Below are positions 15,215-25,204 of a stretch of DNA of 53,720 nt, one piece after another. The DNA is taken from positions 1 to 53,720 of the forward strand of contig SUUR01000011.1 in NCBI GenBank assembly GCA_015062435.1, in the 5' to 3' direction. Source of the DNA: Alphaproteobacteria bacterium (GTDB taxonomy: Bacteria; Pseudomonadota; Alphaproteobacteria; RF32; CAG-239). The notes beneath the pieces are model-generated. The model saw only the letters and a list, made by a program, of their open reading frames with translations. It ran no database searches and had not been told where the DNA came from. Numbering within the stretch: the first letter of the stretch is position 1; each line of letters begins with the position of its first letter. The translations under genes were made by a program, and so were the position numbers.

Positions 15215-18200
15215 ATGAAAAATACTTTGTTAATGACAACGGCATTGGTGGCAGTATTTGGGGCTACTGATGTTAGGGCAGCAAAAAATATTGATGCCTC
15301 ATATTATACAACTCCTGCCCCAGAAGGTAGTTGGGTTTATAGTGAGCAAACAGAACATAATGAACAAATAATAAAATCTATCCATACCAGTGATATTGCA
15401 GATTTAACAGATGATGAAGTAACAATATCTGGTGTATATGCTCAAACAGAATTTACTGATAATAATGGAACAGCATTGGGTATGAGCATTGGAAACACTC
15501 AAACAGAAGGTTATGCTCATACAAAAGAACTTACATTAGATGGTAGTAGTGGAAAATATACCAGGTTAGATATCGATGACAGAAATGAAGACAAATCCAC
15601 AGCATTAGATTTACTTAACATTAGTGAAGGTGGTGAAGTTAATGTAATCAATAGTGATGGTATTCACGCAGATGGTAATATTAATATAACAGGTGGTGTT
15701 GTAAATTTAAATGGCTCTGAATTAATAGCAGAGGATAAATTTGCTAAACTAAAAGTTTCTGGTGGTGAAATTAACATTTCAGGTGATGAAAACACATTCA
15801 ATGGCATTGGCAGTGAAATCTCAGATGATAATGTTGTTGATGGTTATAATGAACATGCTTGGGACTCTGTTGATGTAACTGGTGGAAAAATTAATGTTAA
15901 TTCAGGCAAAGCAGGTGATTTAGAGTTTAATGAAAATATTCCTGATGTAGGTAATTATTTAGTTGGAACAGAAGTTAATATTAGCGGTGGTGAATTAAAT
16001 ATTGCTGAAAATAGCGGTATTACAACAGTAAAAGGATATAAAGACAATTCTAATGAAAATACTACTTATCTTGCCAAAGCCAATATTAACCTTACAGATG
16101 ATGGTGTAATTAACCTTTCTGGCACATTAACCTCAAATGTTATGGGAACAGGCACCGGTGAAGGTAATGGCACATTAAATATTAACAATTCTAATGCTGT
16201 TGTTAATGGTGAAGTTAATGATGTAAACTTAAACATTAATGCTAATAGTACATTAAGTACTTTATTTACAGAAAATGAAAAAGAATATACCAATCTTACA
16301 TCATTGAATGTAAATGAAGGTAATACATTTACAGTTGATTCTGAATTGGGAGTTATTAACGCAATTAAAGTTGCTAAAGGAGCAAGTTTAAATGTAAAAG
16401 GAACAGATCTTTATACGTTTGAAAAAAATGCTTTGACCGATGATATTGTGATTAACGGAACATTGAGTGCAACGGATAGCACTATTCAGGCAGGTAATGA
16501 TGCATATGTAGCAGAAAAAAATTCTAATATTTTATTAGATGGAGCTACTGTAAATCTTACAGATACTGATTTGGAAGCTGTTGGTAATATTAATATCAAA
16601 AATACCAGCTTAACTTCTAATTCTTCAGGAACAGGTGAAAACGGTTATGGGATTTGGGCTGATGGTGATATTAGTATCGAAGGCGGAAATCTGAAGCTTA
16701 CTCAATCATATCTTAATGCTGATGGAGATATTAGTGTTGATGGTGGTAATCATACATTGGTTGATAGTGCTATGGATTCATATAACGGAGATATCGCTAT
16801 TAATGCAGGCACTGTTAATATGAATGGACAGTCTATTGATGCTTGGAACGGTAGCATAGAAATGACCGGTGGTGAATTAAATATGAATAATTCTTCTAAT
16901 ACTGAAGACCAAGATGTTACATTATGGGCAGCTAAAGGGATCACTATCAGTGGTGGTACTATCAATATGAATGCAGATGAAGCATCTATTGACACATTGT
17001 ATGATTTATTGGGTGAAAATGGTGAAGTATTACCCAAGCCTGAAAAAGCCGGTGATATTACTATAACCGGAAAGAATACTGTTGTTAATGTTAATAGCAG
17101 TACGGCAGAAATATCATCTGAAGGAACTATTAGTATTGCCAATGGTGCGCAAGTAAATATTACCGAAAAGGGCGTGTTAAGTTCTTATAGTTCATTTGAA
17201 ATTGTTGACGATGATTTGGATTTAGGTAAGAAATCAACGTTATCATTAACAGACACAGGTACCATTAACCTATCCGGTAAGTTAAATTCACATATTGACG
17301 GAAACGGACTGGTTAACATTAAAACGTCTTCTGCATTAATTGATGGTGACATTAATGGTTCTAATATTACATTTGAAGCAGACCATGCTCTAAGTAAAGC
17401 AATTAGTGGAACAATCGGAGAATTGTCATCATTAAATGTAAAGAAAGGAACACTTACTTTTGATAAGAAAGTTGCCAATATCGGTAATTTGAATATTGAT
17501 GGCGGATTAGATATCGGTCTTAACAATGTGACGGTATCAGGTGATGCAATATTTAACAGTGGTTCTAAATTGAGTTTAGAAATTGCCGATGCTGATAAAT
17601 ACGGTTCATTATCTGCAGATAGTATTACCGCCAAAGACGGTTCAAAATTGGCACTTAACGTAACCAAACAAATGGCCATTGATGAAGAAATAAGTGGCTT
17701 AAAATTGTTAGATGCTCCGACCATTGATAACAAATTTACCAATGAGCTATCCAATGCACGTTATGAAGTAAGCAACGATAAAGGTACTTATACCATTAAA
17801 TATGTTGCATCAGCTTCTGATGTTGTTGCCGATGCCGGAGGTAGTTCAAACAATGCCGGAACAGCCGAAGCATGGGATGCAATTATCTCAGCTCCTGCCG
17901 TAAGTGAAACAGCAAAAGCAGTAGCCAATGTATTGAATGAACTTTCCAAAGCTGCAACCACATCTGAAGGTAAAAAAGCTTATGTTGATGCTTTAACGGC
18001 AATAGCTCCAGATGCAGCCCCATCAGTACAACAAACACAATCAGAAACAGCCAACCAAGTATTTGGAGCAGTCGGTTCTCGTTTGAGTGGCGGTTCAGTA
18101 TCTCAGAGCGGAGGCGGCAGAGGAGTATCTTCTAATTCCGGAGGCAGAGGAATGGGCGGAGCTCATGGAGGCCGAGGCGGACACGGCGGTAAAGGTGGAC

Positions 18201-19051
18201 ACGGACGTAGTCATGGTGGAAGAGGAATGTCTTCAGGTGATACTATGTACCAACAAACAGCCGTATGGATGCAAGGATTGTTTAACAAAGCAGAACTTGA
18301 AGATACTTCGAAATCCAAAGGATTTGATTCAGAAACCAGTGGAGTTGCATTGGGTATAGAAAACTTTATAAATGAAGATGTTAAGGTTGGTATCGGTTAT
18401 GCATACAATCACACAGATATTGACGGCTTTATGCGTAGTACCGATGTTGATACCCATACAGCAATTGCTTATGGAGAGTACAAACCATCTAACTGGTTTA
18501 TAAATGCAGTAGCTACCTATGGTTGGTCTGATTATGAAGAAAATAAGAATGTTGCCGGATCAACCGTAAAAGCCAAATATGATGCCGAAAGTTTCGGATT
18601 GCAAGCAATGACCGGATATGAATTTGGTGCAAACGGTTATAGTCTCACTCCTGAAACCGGTTTACGTTACGTTCATATCAAACAAGACGGTTATAAAGAT
18701 ACTGCAGACCAAAAGGTATCAGGAGGTCAGAGTGATATCTTAACCGGTGTAATCGGAGCCAAATTATCCAAGAATTGGGAACTTGATAATGGTATGAATT
18801 TACGTCCGGAAATCAGAGTTGCCGCAACTTATGATTTGGTAAATGATGATGCCGGTTCAGTGGTAACATTAGCCAACGGCTCAGCTTATAACGTAAGCGG
18901 AGAAGCATTAGACGAGTTCGGAATGGAATTTGGAGCCGGCTTAACCGCAGAAGTAAATGATAATATTGAATTGTTTTTAGGATATGAAGGTAAATTCAAA
19001 AAAGATTATCAAGACCACTCCGGTTTGATAAATGCTAAATACAAATTCTAA
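15215..19051 (+). CDS. Type V autotransporter with repeat-rich passenger
   Basis: 1278 residues. A signal peptide (MKNTLLMTTALVAVFGATDVRA) is followed by a passenger of about 900 residues rich in Gly/Asn/Ser/Thr. It shows beta-helix-type repeats such as INLSGTL, VNLTDT, INISGG and NINGG-like turns. After a Gln-rich segment comes a Gly/His/Arg/Ser-rich linker around residues 960-1010 (GGAHGGRGGHGGKGGHG). The C-terminal ~270 residues form an autotransporter beta barrel: QTAVWMQGLF, alternating aromatic strands, and a terminal Phe (NAKYKF). It inserts in the outer membrane and displays the passenger, probably as an adhesin. No protease triad was recognised. It is monocistronic and followed by a strong terminator. 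Confidence 0.93.
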   Translation: MKNTLLMTTALVAVFGATDVRAAKNIDASYYTTPAPEGSWVYSEQTEHNEQIIKSIHTSDIADLTDDEVTISGVYAQTEFTDNNGTALGMSIGNTQTEGYAHTKELTLDGSSGKYTRLDIDDRNEDKSTALDLLNISEGGEVNVINSDGIHADGNINITGGVVNLNGSELIAEDKFAKLKVSGGEINISGDENTFNGIGSEISDDNVVDGYNEHAWDSVDVTGGKINVNSGKAGDLEFNENIPDVGNYLVGTEVNISGGELNIAENSGITTVKGYKDNSNENTTYLAKANINLTDDGVINLSGTLTSNVMGTGTGEGNGTLNINNSNAVVNGEVNDVNLNINANSTLSTLFTENEKEYTNLTSLNVNEGNTFTVDSELGVINAIKVAKGASLNVKGTDLYTFEKNALTDDIVINGTLSATDSTIQAGNDAYVAEKNSNILLDGATVNLTDTDLEAVGNINIKNTSLTSNSSGTGENGYGIWADGDISIEGGNLKLTQSYLNADGDISVDGGNHTLVDSAMDSYNGDIAINAGTVNMNGQSIDAWNGSIEMTGGELNMNNSSNTEDQDVTLWAAKGITISGGTINMNADEASIDTLYDLLGENGEVLPKPEKAGDITITGKNTVVNVNSSTAEISSEGTISIANGAQVNITEKGVLSSYSSFEIVDDDLDLGKKSTLSLTDTGTINLSGKLNSHIDGNGLVNIKTSSALIDGDINGSNITFEADHALSKAISGTIGELSSLNVKKGTLTFDKKVANIGNLNIDGGLDIGLNNVTVSGDAIFNSGSKLSLEIADADKYGSLSADSITAKDGSKLALNVTKQMAIDEEISGLKLLDAPTIDNKFTNELSNARYEVSNDKGTYTIKYVASASDVVADAGGSSNNAGTAEAWDAIISAPAVSETAKAVANVLNELSKAATTSEGKKAYVDALTAIAPDAAPSVQQTQSETANQVFGAVGSRLSGGSVSQSGGGRGVSSNSGGRGMGGAHGGRGGHGGKGGHGRSHGGRGMSSGDTMYQQTAVWMQGLFNKAELEDTSKSKGFDSETSGVALGIENFINEDVKVGIGYAYNHTDIDGFMRSTDVDTHTAIAYGEYKPSNWFINAVATYGWSDYEENKNVAGSTVKAKYDAESFGLQAMTGYEFGANGYSLTPETGLRYVHIKQDGYKDTADQKVSGGQSDILTGVIGAKLSKNWELDNGMNLRPEIRVAATYDLVNDDAGSVVTLANGSAYNVSGEALDEFGMEFGAGLTAEVNDNIELFLGYEGKFKKDYQDHSGLINAKYKF

Positions 19052-19076
19052 TGCTTAAAACTTTGGAATTTTGAAC

Positions 19077-19115
19077 AAAGCCCCTGTAACTTAGTAAGTT
19101 ACAGGGGCTTTTTGA
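19077..19115 (+). terminator. Strong intrinsic terminator after the autotransporter
   Basis: A very long perfect stem, AAGCCCCTGTAACTTA with TAAGTTACAGGGGCTT, followed by TTTTTG. It is usable from both sides, as the next gene (TSCPD) converges on it. Confidence 0.92.
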
Positions 19116-19128
19116 TAATTAAAAATAA

Positions 19129-19395
19129 TTATGCCACATTTTCATTTACATTCAACGCCCAATCTATAGCCTTTGATAGCTGATCCGCACAAGAAGTCCC
19201 CTTCCCTCTACAATCATTTCCACGCAATATATTTGCAACTTCTTGTGCAGGTTTTCCTTCCACAAGTTTTGCAATAGCTTGTAAATTTCCCACACAACCA
19301 CCATTAAATTTTAGATTATACAACTTTCCATTTTCAATATCAAAACAAACACTTGTTGAACAAACTCCATGTGTTACATAAGAATAATTCTTCAT
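19129..19395 (-). CDS. TSCPD-domain protein, four-Cys family
   Basis: 88 residues. It matches the small TSCPD family (TIGR03905 type): THGVCSTSVCFDI at the start, KFNGGCVGNLQAI in the middle, and the naming GTSCADQL motif near the end. Conserved cysteines at the CSTSVC, GGC, DC and SC positions suggest metal binding. The domain is also found appended to class II ribonucleotide reductases; stand-alone proteins have no established function. An ATG with a AGGAG ribosome binding site is present. It converges on the autotransporter terminator. Confidence 0.85.
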   Translation of the reverse strand: MKNYSYVTHGVCSTSVCFDIENGKLYNLKFNGGCVGNLQAIAKLVEGKPAQEVANILRGNDCRGKGTSCADQLSKAIDWALNVNENVA

Positions 19396-19429
19396 TTCAA
19401 CTCCTAGTTTTATTATAGTTCAAACAATA

Positions 19430-19562
19430 AATATTTACCATAATATCCTATTTAACACAACAAAAAAGAGGCTTTTTATGGTGGTGGAATATTGATGAAT
19501 TACTAACTGAAATAATATCCTATTATGAAGAGTTCCAATACCAATTAGATGAGTTTTTATAA
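19430..19562 (+). pseudogene. Possible coding remnant
   Basis: A frame without a start codon reads ...GFLWWWNIDELLTEIIS and YYEEFQYQLDEFL to a TAA at 19560-19562, with amino acid use typical of a protein end. ATAATATCCTAT occurs twice in 70 bases (about 19440 and 19511). It may be the decayed end of a lost gene; very uncertain. Confidence 0.25.
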
Positions 19563-19578
19563 CTATCATCACACAAAT

Positions 19579-20121
19579 TTAATCTCTATATCTGGTTCTT
19601 ATCCAAACTCGCTTTTGCTGTTCTTTATCCAATATAGCAGGCTTATCTTCAAAACCGCCCATTTCTGTCATCACCTTTGACATTGTTTTGTAGGATGGTT
19701 GATTTTCCGCCTTGCATGTTATCAAAACCTCATCCAACCCCAACACCTCTTTTGCATATTTGCAACAAAGCTTCAATCCCATACTTGCTAAGCCTCTATT
19801 TCTGGCCGAAGGAATTGTATAATAAGACACATGTCCTCCTTTTTCTTTCAAAGTCTCTGTTAAGCCATGACGAATATCAAAAATTCCGACGAATTTTTCA
19901 TCTTCAATCAACCACAATCTTGTCGATGCGACATATCCATCTTTTAATCCAATACCCAAACGACTGTTTTCACAATCAATCTTATAATCAAAGAAATTAT
20001 CACATTTCAAACCACTCTTTATTGCATTTGTATCATAAGGAGTTGGAAATTTCTTCATTTCTTCCACCCCATCTTGAAATGATAGCCAATATTTTTCTTC
20101 CGGTAAAATAAGTTTTAGCAT
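19579..20121 (-). CDS. GNAT-family N-acetyltransferase
   Basis: 180 residues, starting MLKLILPEEKYWLSFQDG. The GNAT fold is visible: strand FVGIFDIRHGL, strand GGHVSYYTIPSARNRGLAS with a relaxed acetyl-CoA pyrophosphate loop (ARNRGLAS instead of RxxGxG/A), helix GLKLCCKYAKEVLGL, then the VLITCKAENQPSYKTMSKV strand-helix. It transfers an acetyl group from acetyl-CoA to an amine; the substrate is unknown. A single gene upstream of a tRNA-Ile on the same strand. Confidence 0.85.
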   Translation of the reverse strand: MLKLILPEEKYWLSFQDGVEEMKKFPTPYDTNAIKSGLKCDNFFDYKIDCENSRLGIGLKDGYVASTRLWLIEDEKFVGIFDIRHGLTETLKEKGGHVSYYTIPSARNRGLASMGLKLCCKYAKEVLGLDEVLITCKAENQPSYKTMSKVMTEMGGFEDKPAILDKEQQKRVWIRTRYRD

Positions 20122-20186
20122 CTTTTAAACTCCTTACACTAAACAATATTTTTTTAGACTATCTAAATTTTATGATATTTTCAACA

Positions 20187-20214
20187 AAAACCCCTCCACT
20201 ATGGGAGGGGTTTT
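20187..20214 (-). terminator. Terminator of tRNA-Ile2
   Basis: AAAACCCCTCC (20187-20197) pairs with GGAGGGGTTTT (20204-20214). On the minus strand it lies six bases after the tRNA 3' end and runs into TTTTTG. Confidence 0.88.
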
Positions 20215-20219
20215 ATTTA

Positions 20220-20296
20220 TGGTGGGCCCTGATGGACTCGAACCAACGACCAGACCGTTATGAGCGGCCTGCTCTAACCAACTGAGCTAAGGGCCC
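20220..20296 (-). tRNA. tRNA-Ile2 (anticodon CAT, expected lysidine-modified)
   Basis: 77 nt including an encoded CCA. The acceptor stem GGGCCCT/AGGGCCC is perfect; D-arm AGCTCAGTTGGTTAGAGC, anticodon loop CTCATAA, T-arm GGTTCGAGTCC. The CAT anticodon alone could be Met, but the body (CCCTTAGCTCAG, AGCAGGC before the anticodon stem, TGGTCG variable region) follows bacterial Ile2 rather than elongator Met. It then decodes AUA after TilS modifies C34. Confidence 0.9.
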
Positions 20297-20365
20297 ATCA
20301 ATTGGTCGATACAATAAATACGGCAAATAATTATTATAGTCAAGCGGTTTTATTCTATTTTTAAT

Positions 20366-20401
20366 AAAAAATACCCAAGTATACAAACTTGAGTATTTTT
20401 T
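20366..20401 (-). terminator. Intrinsic terminator of the 137-residue gene
   Basis: On the minus strand AATACTCAAGT pairs with ACTTGGGTATT around a short loop and is followed by a T-run (A-run at 20366-20371). It lies directly after the stop codon at 20400 and before the tRNA. Confidence 0.75.
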
Positions 20402-20813
20402 ATTGAATTTTGGGTGCAAAATCTCGCCAATTTGTAGGAAGACCAAAATTCTTTATTTCTGCAATTTTAATAAATGTTATAATTGCATCTTTATCATTTT
20501 TTGGAATATCTTCATTTTTCCATGAGAATAACCAACTTAAAATTATTTCCTTATTACGAACAAATAATGTTTCTTCATACCAAAGAATATAATTTTCAAC
20601 AACTTTACGCATTTCTTTATACGTAAATTTCAGATCATCTTGCTCTGCTATACATTCTTTTTGTTTGAGATTTTGTTCCCATTTTTTAAGAATTGCATAA
20701 CTTTGCATCAGTTCTCCCATTGCTAGTCGACATTCTCCTTTCAGAACTAAAAATGCCATATTCATAGCTGAGGAATAACTTTCTCTTGCATCAAATAATA
20801 ATTTTTGTACCAT
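20400..20813 (-). CDS. Unrecognised 137-residue helical protein
   Basis: Starts MVQKLLFDARESYSSAMNMA and is predicted nearly all-helical, with a Trp-rich middle (LKKWEQNLK, ILWYEETLF, LSWLFSWKN). The C-terminus is a short amphipathic segment followed by GLPTNWRDFAPKIQ. No signal peptide or membrane span. No clear ribosome binding site precedes the ATG. No family recognised. Confidence 0.55.
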   Translation of the reverse strand: MVQKLLFDARESYSSAMNMAFLVLKGECRLAMGELMQSYAILKKWEQNLKQKECIAEQDDLKFTYKEMRKVVENYILWYEETLFVRNKEIILSWLFSWKNEDIPKNDKDAIITFIKIAEIKNFGLPTNWRDFAPKIQ

Positions 20814-20898
20814 AATTGTTGTATTAATATATTTTATAGTGATTATAGCCTAACACTACCAAATATAATGTCAATATATTCTTTTACTAATGCAAAAC

Positions 20899-20925
20899 AG
20901 TCGGTATTTTATTTTAACACCGACT
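20899..20925. terminator. Hairpin with T-run
   Basis: AGTCGGT (20899-20905) pairs with ACCGACT (20919-20925), followed by ATTTTT on the plus strand and GTTTTG on the minus strand. It is downstream of a degraded minus-strand gene and may be that gene's old terminator. Confidence 0.5.
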
Positions 20926-20937
20926 ATTTTTCCATTA

Positions 20938-21096
20938 TTAACAATTCAATCCCAAATCTTTCAACATTTGACCAATAGCATTACAAACATTTGTATAATA
21001 CTCTCCAAAACGACTTTTTTAAAACCTCAATCATCGCTTTAAACATATAATTCCTTATAATATTTTTCAGGATGTTTAATATATTCCTCAATTTGT
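20938..21096 (-). pseudogene. Remnant of a small gene with at least one frameshift
   Basis: Successive minus-strand frames read like one protein. A segment QIEEYIKHPEKYYKELY ends at about 21045. It overlaps MFKAMIEVLKK from ATG 21046, and after a run of six A the +1 frame continues with RFGEYYTNVCNAIGQMLKD to TAA 20938-20940. The ATG-to-stop span is 109 bases (3n+1), consistent with an extra A. The gene appears decayed; family unknown. Confidence 0.4.
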
Positions 21097-21103
21097 CAAA
21101 CAA

Positions 21104-21135
21104 AAAAGGCCGAAGATTTATCTCTTCAGCCTTTT
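21104..21135 (-). terminator. Intrinsic terminator after rpoD
   Basis: On the minus strand AAAAGGCTGAAGA pairs with TCTTCGGCCTTTT (one mismatch) and is followed by TTTG. It lies 15 bases after the rpoD stop. Confidence 0.88.
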
Positions 21136-21149
21136 ATTAAAACACAGCA

Positions 21150-23228
21150 TTACTGATCTAAGAAACTTCTAAGCTTACGTGAACGGCTTGGATGCTTAAG
21201 CTTACGTAATGCTTTTGCCTCAATTTGACGAATACGTTCACGAGTAACATTAAATTGTTGCCCTACTTCTTCTAAAGTATGGTCTGTATTCATACCTATT
21301 CCGAAACGCATTCTCAACACCCTCTCCTCTCTAGGTGTCAGAGAAGACAAAATACGTGTGCAGGTTTCTTTTAAGTTTGAATGAATTGCAGAATCTAACG
21401 GCTGTAATGCACTTTCATCTGCAATAAAATCCCCTAAAGAAGAATCTTCTTCATCACCAACCGGTGCCTCTAAAGAAACTGGTTCTTTAGCAATTTTCAT
21501 CACTTTGCGCACTTTTTCCAATGGCATAGACAATCGTTTGGCCAGTTCCTCAGGCACCGGCTCTCTCCCCATTTCAGCCAACATCTGACGAGAAGTTCTA
21601 ACCAATTTATTAATAGTTTCAATCATATGTACCGGAATTCTGATTGTGCGAGCCTGATCTGCAATTGAGCGAGTAATTGCTTGACGTATCCACCATGTTG
21701 CATAAGTAGAAAACTTATATCCGCGACGATATTCAAATTTATCAACGGCTTTCATCAAACCGATATTACCTTCTTGAATCAAATCCAAAAATTGTAAACC
21801 ACGATTAGTATATTTCTTAGCAATTGAAATAACCAAACGCAAATTTGCTTCTATCATTTCTTTTTTAGCTTTTTCAGCCTCACGCTCACCTTTTTTGATA
21901 GTATCAACCATACGTCTATACTCAGAAATCGGCAAACCACACTCTTGAGCCATTTTGGCAACAGAATCTCTGAGTTCAACAATTTCTACTCCGTATTTTT
22001 CTACAAAAGCTTGCCAATGCTTATCTTTTTTATGAGAAATTTCTTCAACCCAATTTGGAGATAGCTCTGATTTCTGATATGCGCTTAAGAAATCTTCACG
22101 TTTGATTTTGCAAGACAATGCATAACGCATTAACTTACCTTCTAATCCCATTAAACGTTTATTAAGCTCATTCAATTGCTCAACAAGCTGTTCTACTCTT
22201 GTTGCATTAAGATGGATTGAGCTCATTAACTCAACCAAGTCTTTTTTTACTTCCAAATACCTTTTTTCTACTGATGGAGTAACTTTTTTACCGGCAATAA
22301 TCGCCGTAACACGTTGTTGTTGAATTTTTTTAAGTTCATCATAATAACTGGAAATTTTATTTAATATTTCCAAAACAGGTTCTTTTAATGCTTCTTCCAT
22401 TGCAGAAATAGAGGCAGATGAACGACCGCTTCCACTATCTAATTCATCATTACTTTCGGAGGCCTCACCATCTTCATTTTCATTCATATCATCAGAAACA
22501 TCATCTTCTTCCGGCTCATCATCAACAACACTGTCTAATTCCATATCGTCATCGGCCAGATCATCATCAATGTCATCCAGATTTTCTTTAGATGCTAAAT
22601 CTTCTGCAACCTTGTCCAAATCTTCATTTGCAGCATCTTCTTCATCTGCAAAATCCATTCCTTCGACATCTGCTCCATACATCATTTCCAAATCAACGAT
22701 GTCTCTCAACTGCATAGTACCGGTAATTAATTCATCGCGCCACCCTGCAATGGCTTTAATTGTCATAGGACTTTCACAAAGCCCATCAATCATAACTGTT
22801 TTACCGGCTTCAATACGTTTTGCAATTGCTATTTCGCCTTCTCGTGACAAAAGCTCAACTGTTCCCATTTCTTTAAGATACATTCTGACCGGATCATCAC
22901 TTCGACCAAGATCTTTCTCATCAAAGTTTCCACTGTCATCATCTTCGTCACTATAACTATCATCTTCTGCAGCATCAGCATCAAATCCGTCGGCATCAGC
23001 TTCAGCAATAATACTAATACCCAAATCAGAAATATTAGTCATAATATCTTCAATATTTTCGGAAGATTCTCTTTCCGGTGGCAAAGCTCTGTTTAATTCT
23101 TCCACCGTAATAAAGCCTCTGGCTTTACCTTTTTCAATCAAACGCTTAACAGCGCTACCCAATGAATCAATTAAAGGCGCATCTGTAGATTGACCTTCAT
23201 ACAGATCTGAGTTATCTATATCTGACAT
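21150..23228 (-). CDS. rpoD: Primary sigma factor RpoD (sigma-70)
   Basis: 692 residues. Region 1.1 is at the N-terminus ([17 protein letters not shown]), followed by region 1.2 ([20 protein letters not shown]). A non-conserved region is expanded by a very acidic Asp/Glu/Ser stretch (about 195-275). Region 2 has [20 protein letters not shown] and the -10-binding [15 protein letters not shown]; region 3 carries [13 protein letters not shown]; region 4 ends with the [23 protein letters not shown]. It directs RNA polymerase to housekeeping promoters such as the TTGACA/TATAAT boxes in this window. AAGGA precedes ATG 23228. It is third in yqeY-dnaG-rpoD. Confidence 0.98.
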   Translation of the reverse strand: MSDIDNSDLYEGQSTDAPLIDSLGSAVKRLIEKGKARGFITVEELNRALPPERESSENIEDIMTNISDLGISIIAEADADGFDADAAEDDSYSDEDDDSGNFDEKDLGRSDDPVRMYLKEMGTVELLSREGEIAIAKRIEAGKTVMIDGLCESPMTIKAIAGWRDELITGTMQLRDIVDLEMMYGADVEGMDFADEEDAANEDLDKVAEDLASKENLDDIDDDLADDDMELDSVVDDEPEEDDVSDDMNENEDGEASESNDELDSGSGRSSASISAMEEALKEPVLEILNKISSYYDELKKIQQQRVTAIIAGKKVTPSVEKRYLEVKKDLVELMSSIHLNATRVEQLVEQLNELNKRLMGLEGKLMRYALSCKIKREDFLSAYQKSELSPNWVEEISHKKDKHWQAFVEKYGVEIVELRDSVAKMAQECGLPISEYRRMVDTIKKGEREAEKAKKEMIEANLRLVISIAKKYTNRGLQFLDLIQEGNIGLMKAVDKFEYRRGYKFSTYATWWIRQAITRSIADQARTIRIPVHMIETINKLVRTSRQMLAEMGREPVPEELAKRLSMPLEKVRKVMKIAKEPVSLEAPVGDEEDSSLGDFIADESALQPLDSAIHSNLKETCTRILSSLTPREERVLRMRFGIGMNTDHTLEEVGQQFNVTRERIRQIEAKALRKLKHPSRSRKLRSFLDQ

Positions 23229-23380
23229 AAACGTTCCTTATTATAAAAAACCGGTTTTGACTCCTATTTCGAGCCACTGCCACTTGTACTTATTTTTGAA
23301 TAAATTGTCAAGGGTTTAGATATTATTTTTGCAAAAAAACTCAATTTAGACATCGATTCGTTTATTTTACAATCAATTAG

Positions 23381-25183
23381 TTATTCACCTTCTTGCTCAG
23401 ACAATAATACTTCTCTTTCTTTTTTCAACGACTCGTAACGCATATATACATCTTCCGAAAAATCATTGGTTTGCATTATTCGCATACATTCTCTTATATC
23501 ATTTTCAAGTTGTTTTAATTGTACTTCAACAATTCTTCGATCTAAATTTTTGCGCATTTTGATAATATCCGGACACTGTTTGCGTAACATATTTGTATCA
23601 ATTTGCTTTTTCAGAACATCTTCAAACCCTTTATTTTTAAGCATTATTAATAAGTTTTCAGTGTCTGATAATTCCACATCATTATGTATACAATTCAAGA
23701 TATACTCATACAAATCTCGCAACTTACCGTTTTTTATAGTAAAATTAAGCAATTTTTCTTCATATTCCTCAACAAGAGAAGGATAACATACCAATGCTGA
23801 AACCACATATTCTGCCACCAAATCATCTAAATTTGTTTTTACGTTTCCCACCAAAGAAATTGCAGTTTCAGCTTTTTTATAATTATAATTTCTTTTTTCT
23901 CGTGGTTGCCAAGCACCTCGCCCTATTTCATGATAGATTTTATTTTTCATATCCTGAATATAGTAACCACGAACCGTTTCATCTGCAATTTTTGCCACAT
24001 CATCTTTAACATTTTTCTCCAAAAGAGCCTTTTGCTCCGGAGTAGTAGCCACCACAACATCGGCATTTTTCTTCCATAACAAATCCTTAAGTGGCGTATT
24101 ATCATTAATTACTTTCAAAAACTCATCTCTGCCATGAGCTTTTAAAAATTCATCTGGATCCTGTTTATCCGGCAAAAACGCATATTTGAGAGAATACCCC
24201 GGTTTTAAAATCGGCAAAACCCTATCTACCGAACGTATAGCAGCTCTTATGCCTGCATTATCACCATCAAAACAACAAACTGGTTCTTGTACTACTTTCC
24301 ATGCTTCTGAGATCTGATCTTCGGTCAAAGCCGTACCTAGAGGTGCCACAGCATAATTGATACCATATTTATCCATGGCAATCACATCCATATATCCTTC
24401 GCAAATAATCAGACTTTTAGCCTCATATCCGGCATCTCTGGCATTATTAAGATTATACAAAATACGACGTTTATTAAATATCGGTGTTTCCGGTGAATTT
24501 AAATATTTTGGTTGGCTCCCATCCATCACTCTTCCGCCAAAAGCAATGACTTTACCTCGTTTATCAATAATCGGTATCATTACTCTGTTGCGAAAAAAAT
24601 CATGTGAACGCTTACCCTCAGGTATCGTAAGTAAACCAAGTTCTGCCATTTCTTGCTCACTCACATTTTTTGATGCCAATTGGGCTTTTAGTCCATTATT
24701 GCTAGGAGCAAATCCCAATCTGAATTTAGCAATAATTTCATCATCAAAACCTCTGGCATACAAATAATCAAGAGCTTCTCTACCACCGGTCAAACGTAAA
24801 TTTTTTTCAAAAAACTTTGCTGCCATTTCCATAATATCGTATGCGGTATTACGTTTTTCCACCACTTCTTTTGCTTCCGAATTAAGTTTTGGCAATTGCA
24901 TACCGACTTTATGAGCTAATTTTTCAACCGCATCAATAAATGTTAATCCGTTTGCATCCATCTCAAATTTTATAATATCACCATGAGCTCCACAACCGAA
25001 ACAATGATAAAACCCTTTGGCTTCATTAACCGTAAAAGAAGGTGTTTTTTCATTATGAAACGGACACAAACCGGTATGCTCACGTCCTTTACGAGTGAGT
25101 TTTACTTTTTGCCCGACCACATCGGCAATAGATATTTTTGCCCTCAGTTCATCGCAAAATTTTTGTAAATCCGTATTCGCCAT
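23381..25183 (-). CDS. dnaG: DNA primase DnaG
   Basis: 600 residues from ATG 25183 (MANTDLQKFCDELRAKIS). The CHC2 zinc finger CPFHNEKTPSF...YHCFGCGAHG is at about 41-65. The catalytic core has FGGRVMDG and the TOPRIM residues in LIICEGYMDVIAMDKYG and CCFDGDNAGIRAA. A C-terminal helical domain contacts DnaB helicase. It makes RNA primers for replication. It lies between yqeY (21 bases upstream) and rpoD (152 bases downstream), a conserved alphaproteobacterial order lacking rpsU. A TTG codon directly upstream is a less likely start. Confidence 0.97.
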   Translation of the reverse strand: MANTDLQKFCDELRAKISIADVVGQKVKLTRKGREHTGLCPFHNEKTPSFTVNEAKGFYHCFGCGAHGDIIKFEMDANGLTFIDAVEKLAHKVGMQLPKLNSEAKEVVEKRNTAYDIMEMAAKFFEKNLRLTGGREALDYLYARGFDDEIIAKFRLGFAPSNNGLKAQLASKNVSEQEMAELGLLTIPEGKRSHDFFRNRVMIPIIDKRGKVIAFGGRVMDGSQPKYLNSPETPIFNKRRILYNLNNARDAGYEAKSLIICEGYMDVIAMDKYGINYAVAPLGTALTEDQISEAWKVVQEPVCCFDGDNAGIRAAIRSVDRVLPILKPGYSLKYAFLPDKQDPDEFLKAHGRDEFLKVINDNTPLKDLLWKKNADVVVATTPEQKALLEKNVKDDVAKIADETVRGYYIQDMKNKIYHEIGRGAWQPREKRNYNYKKAETAISLVGNVKTNLDDLVAEYVVSALVCYPSLVEEYEEKLLNFTIKNGKLRDLYEYILNCIHNDVELSDTENLLIMLKNKGFEDVLKKQIDTNMLRKQCPDIIKMRKNLDRRIVEVQLKQLENDIRECMRIMQTNDFSEDVYMRYESLKKEREVLLSEQEGE

Positions 25184-25204
25184 CAAATACCTAAACTTTA
25201 GTTT

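Noticed and set aside
16066-17754. Long minus-strand frames within the autotransporter
   Set aside because: They are antisense shadows of the low-complexity passenger repeats, without start signals.
20220-20296. tRNA-Met reading of the CAT tRNA
   Set aside because: The acceptor, D-arm and variable region match bacterial tRNA-Ile2 better than elongator or initiator Met.
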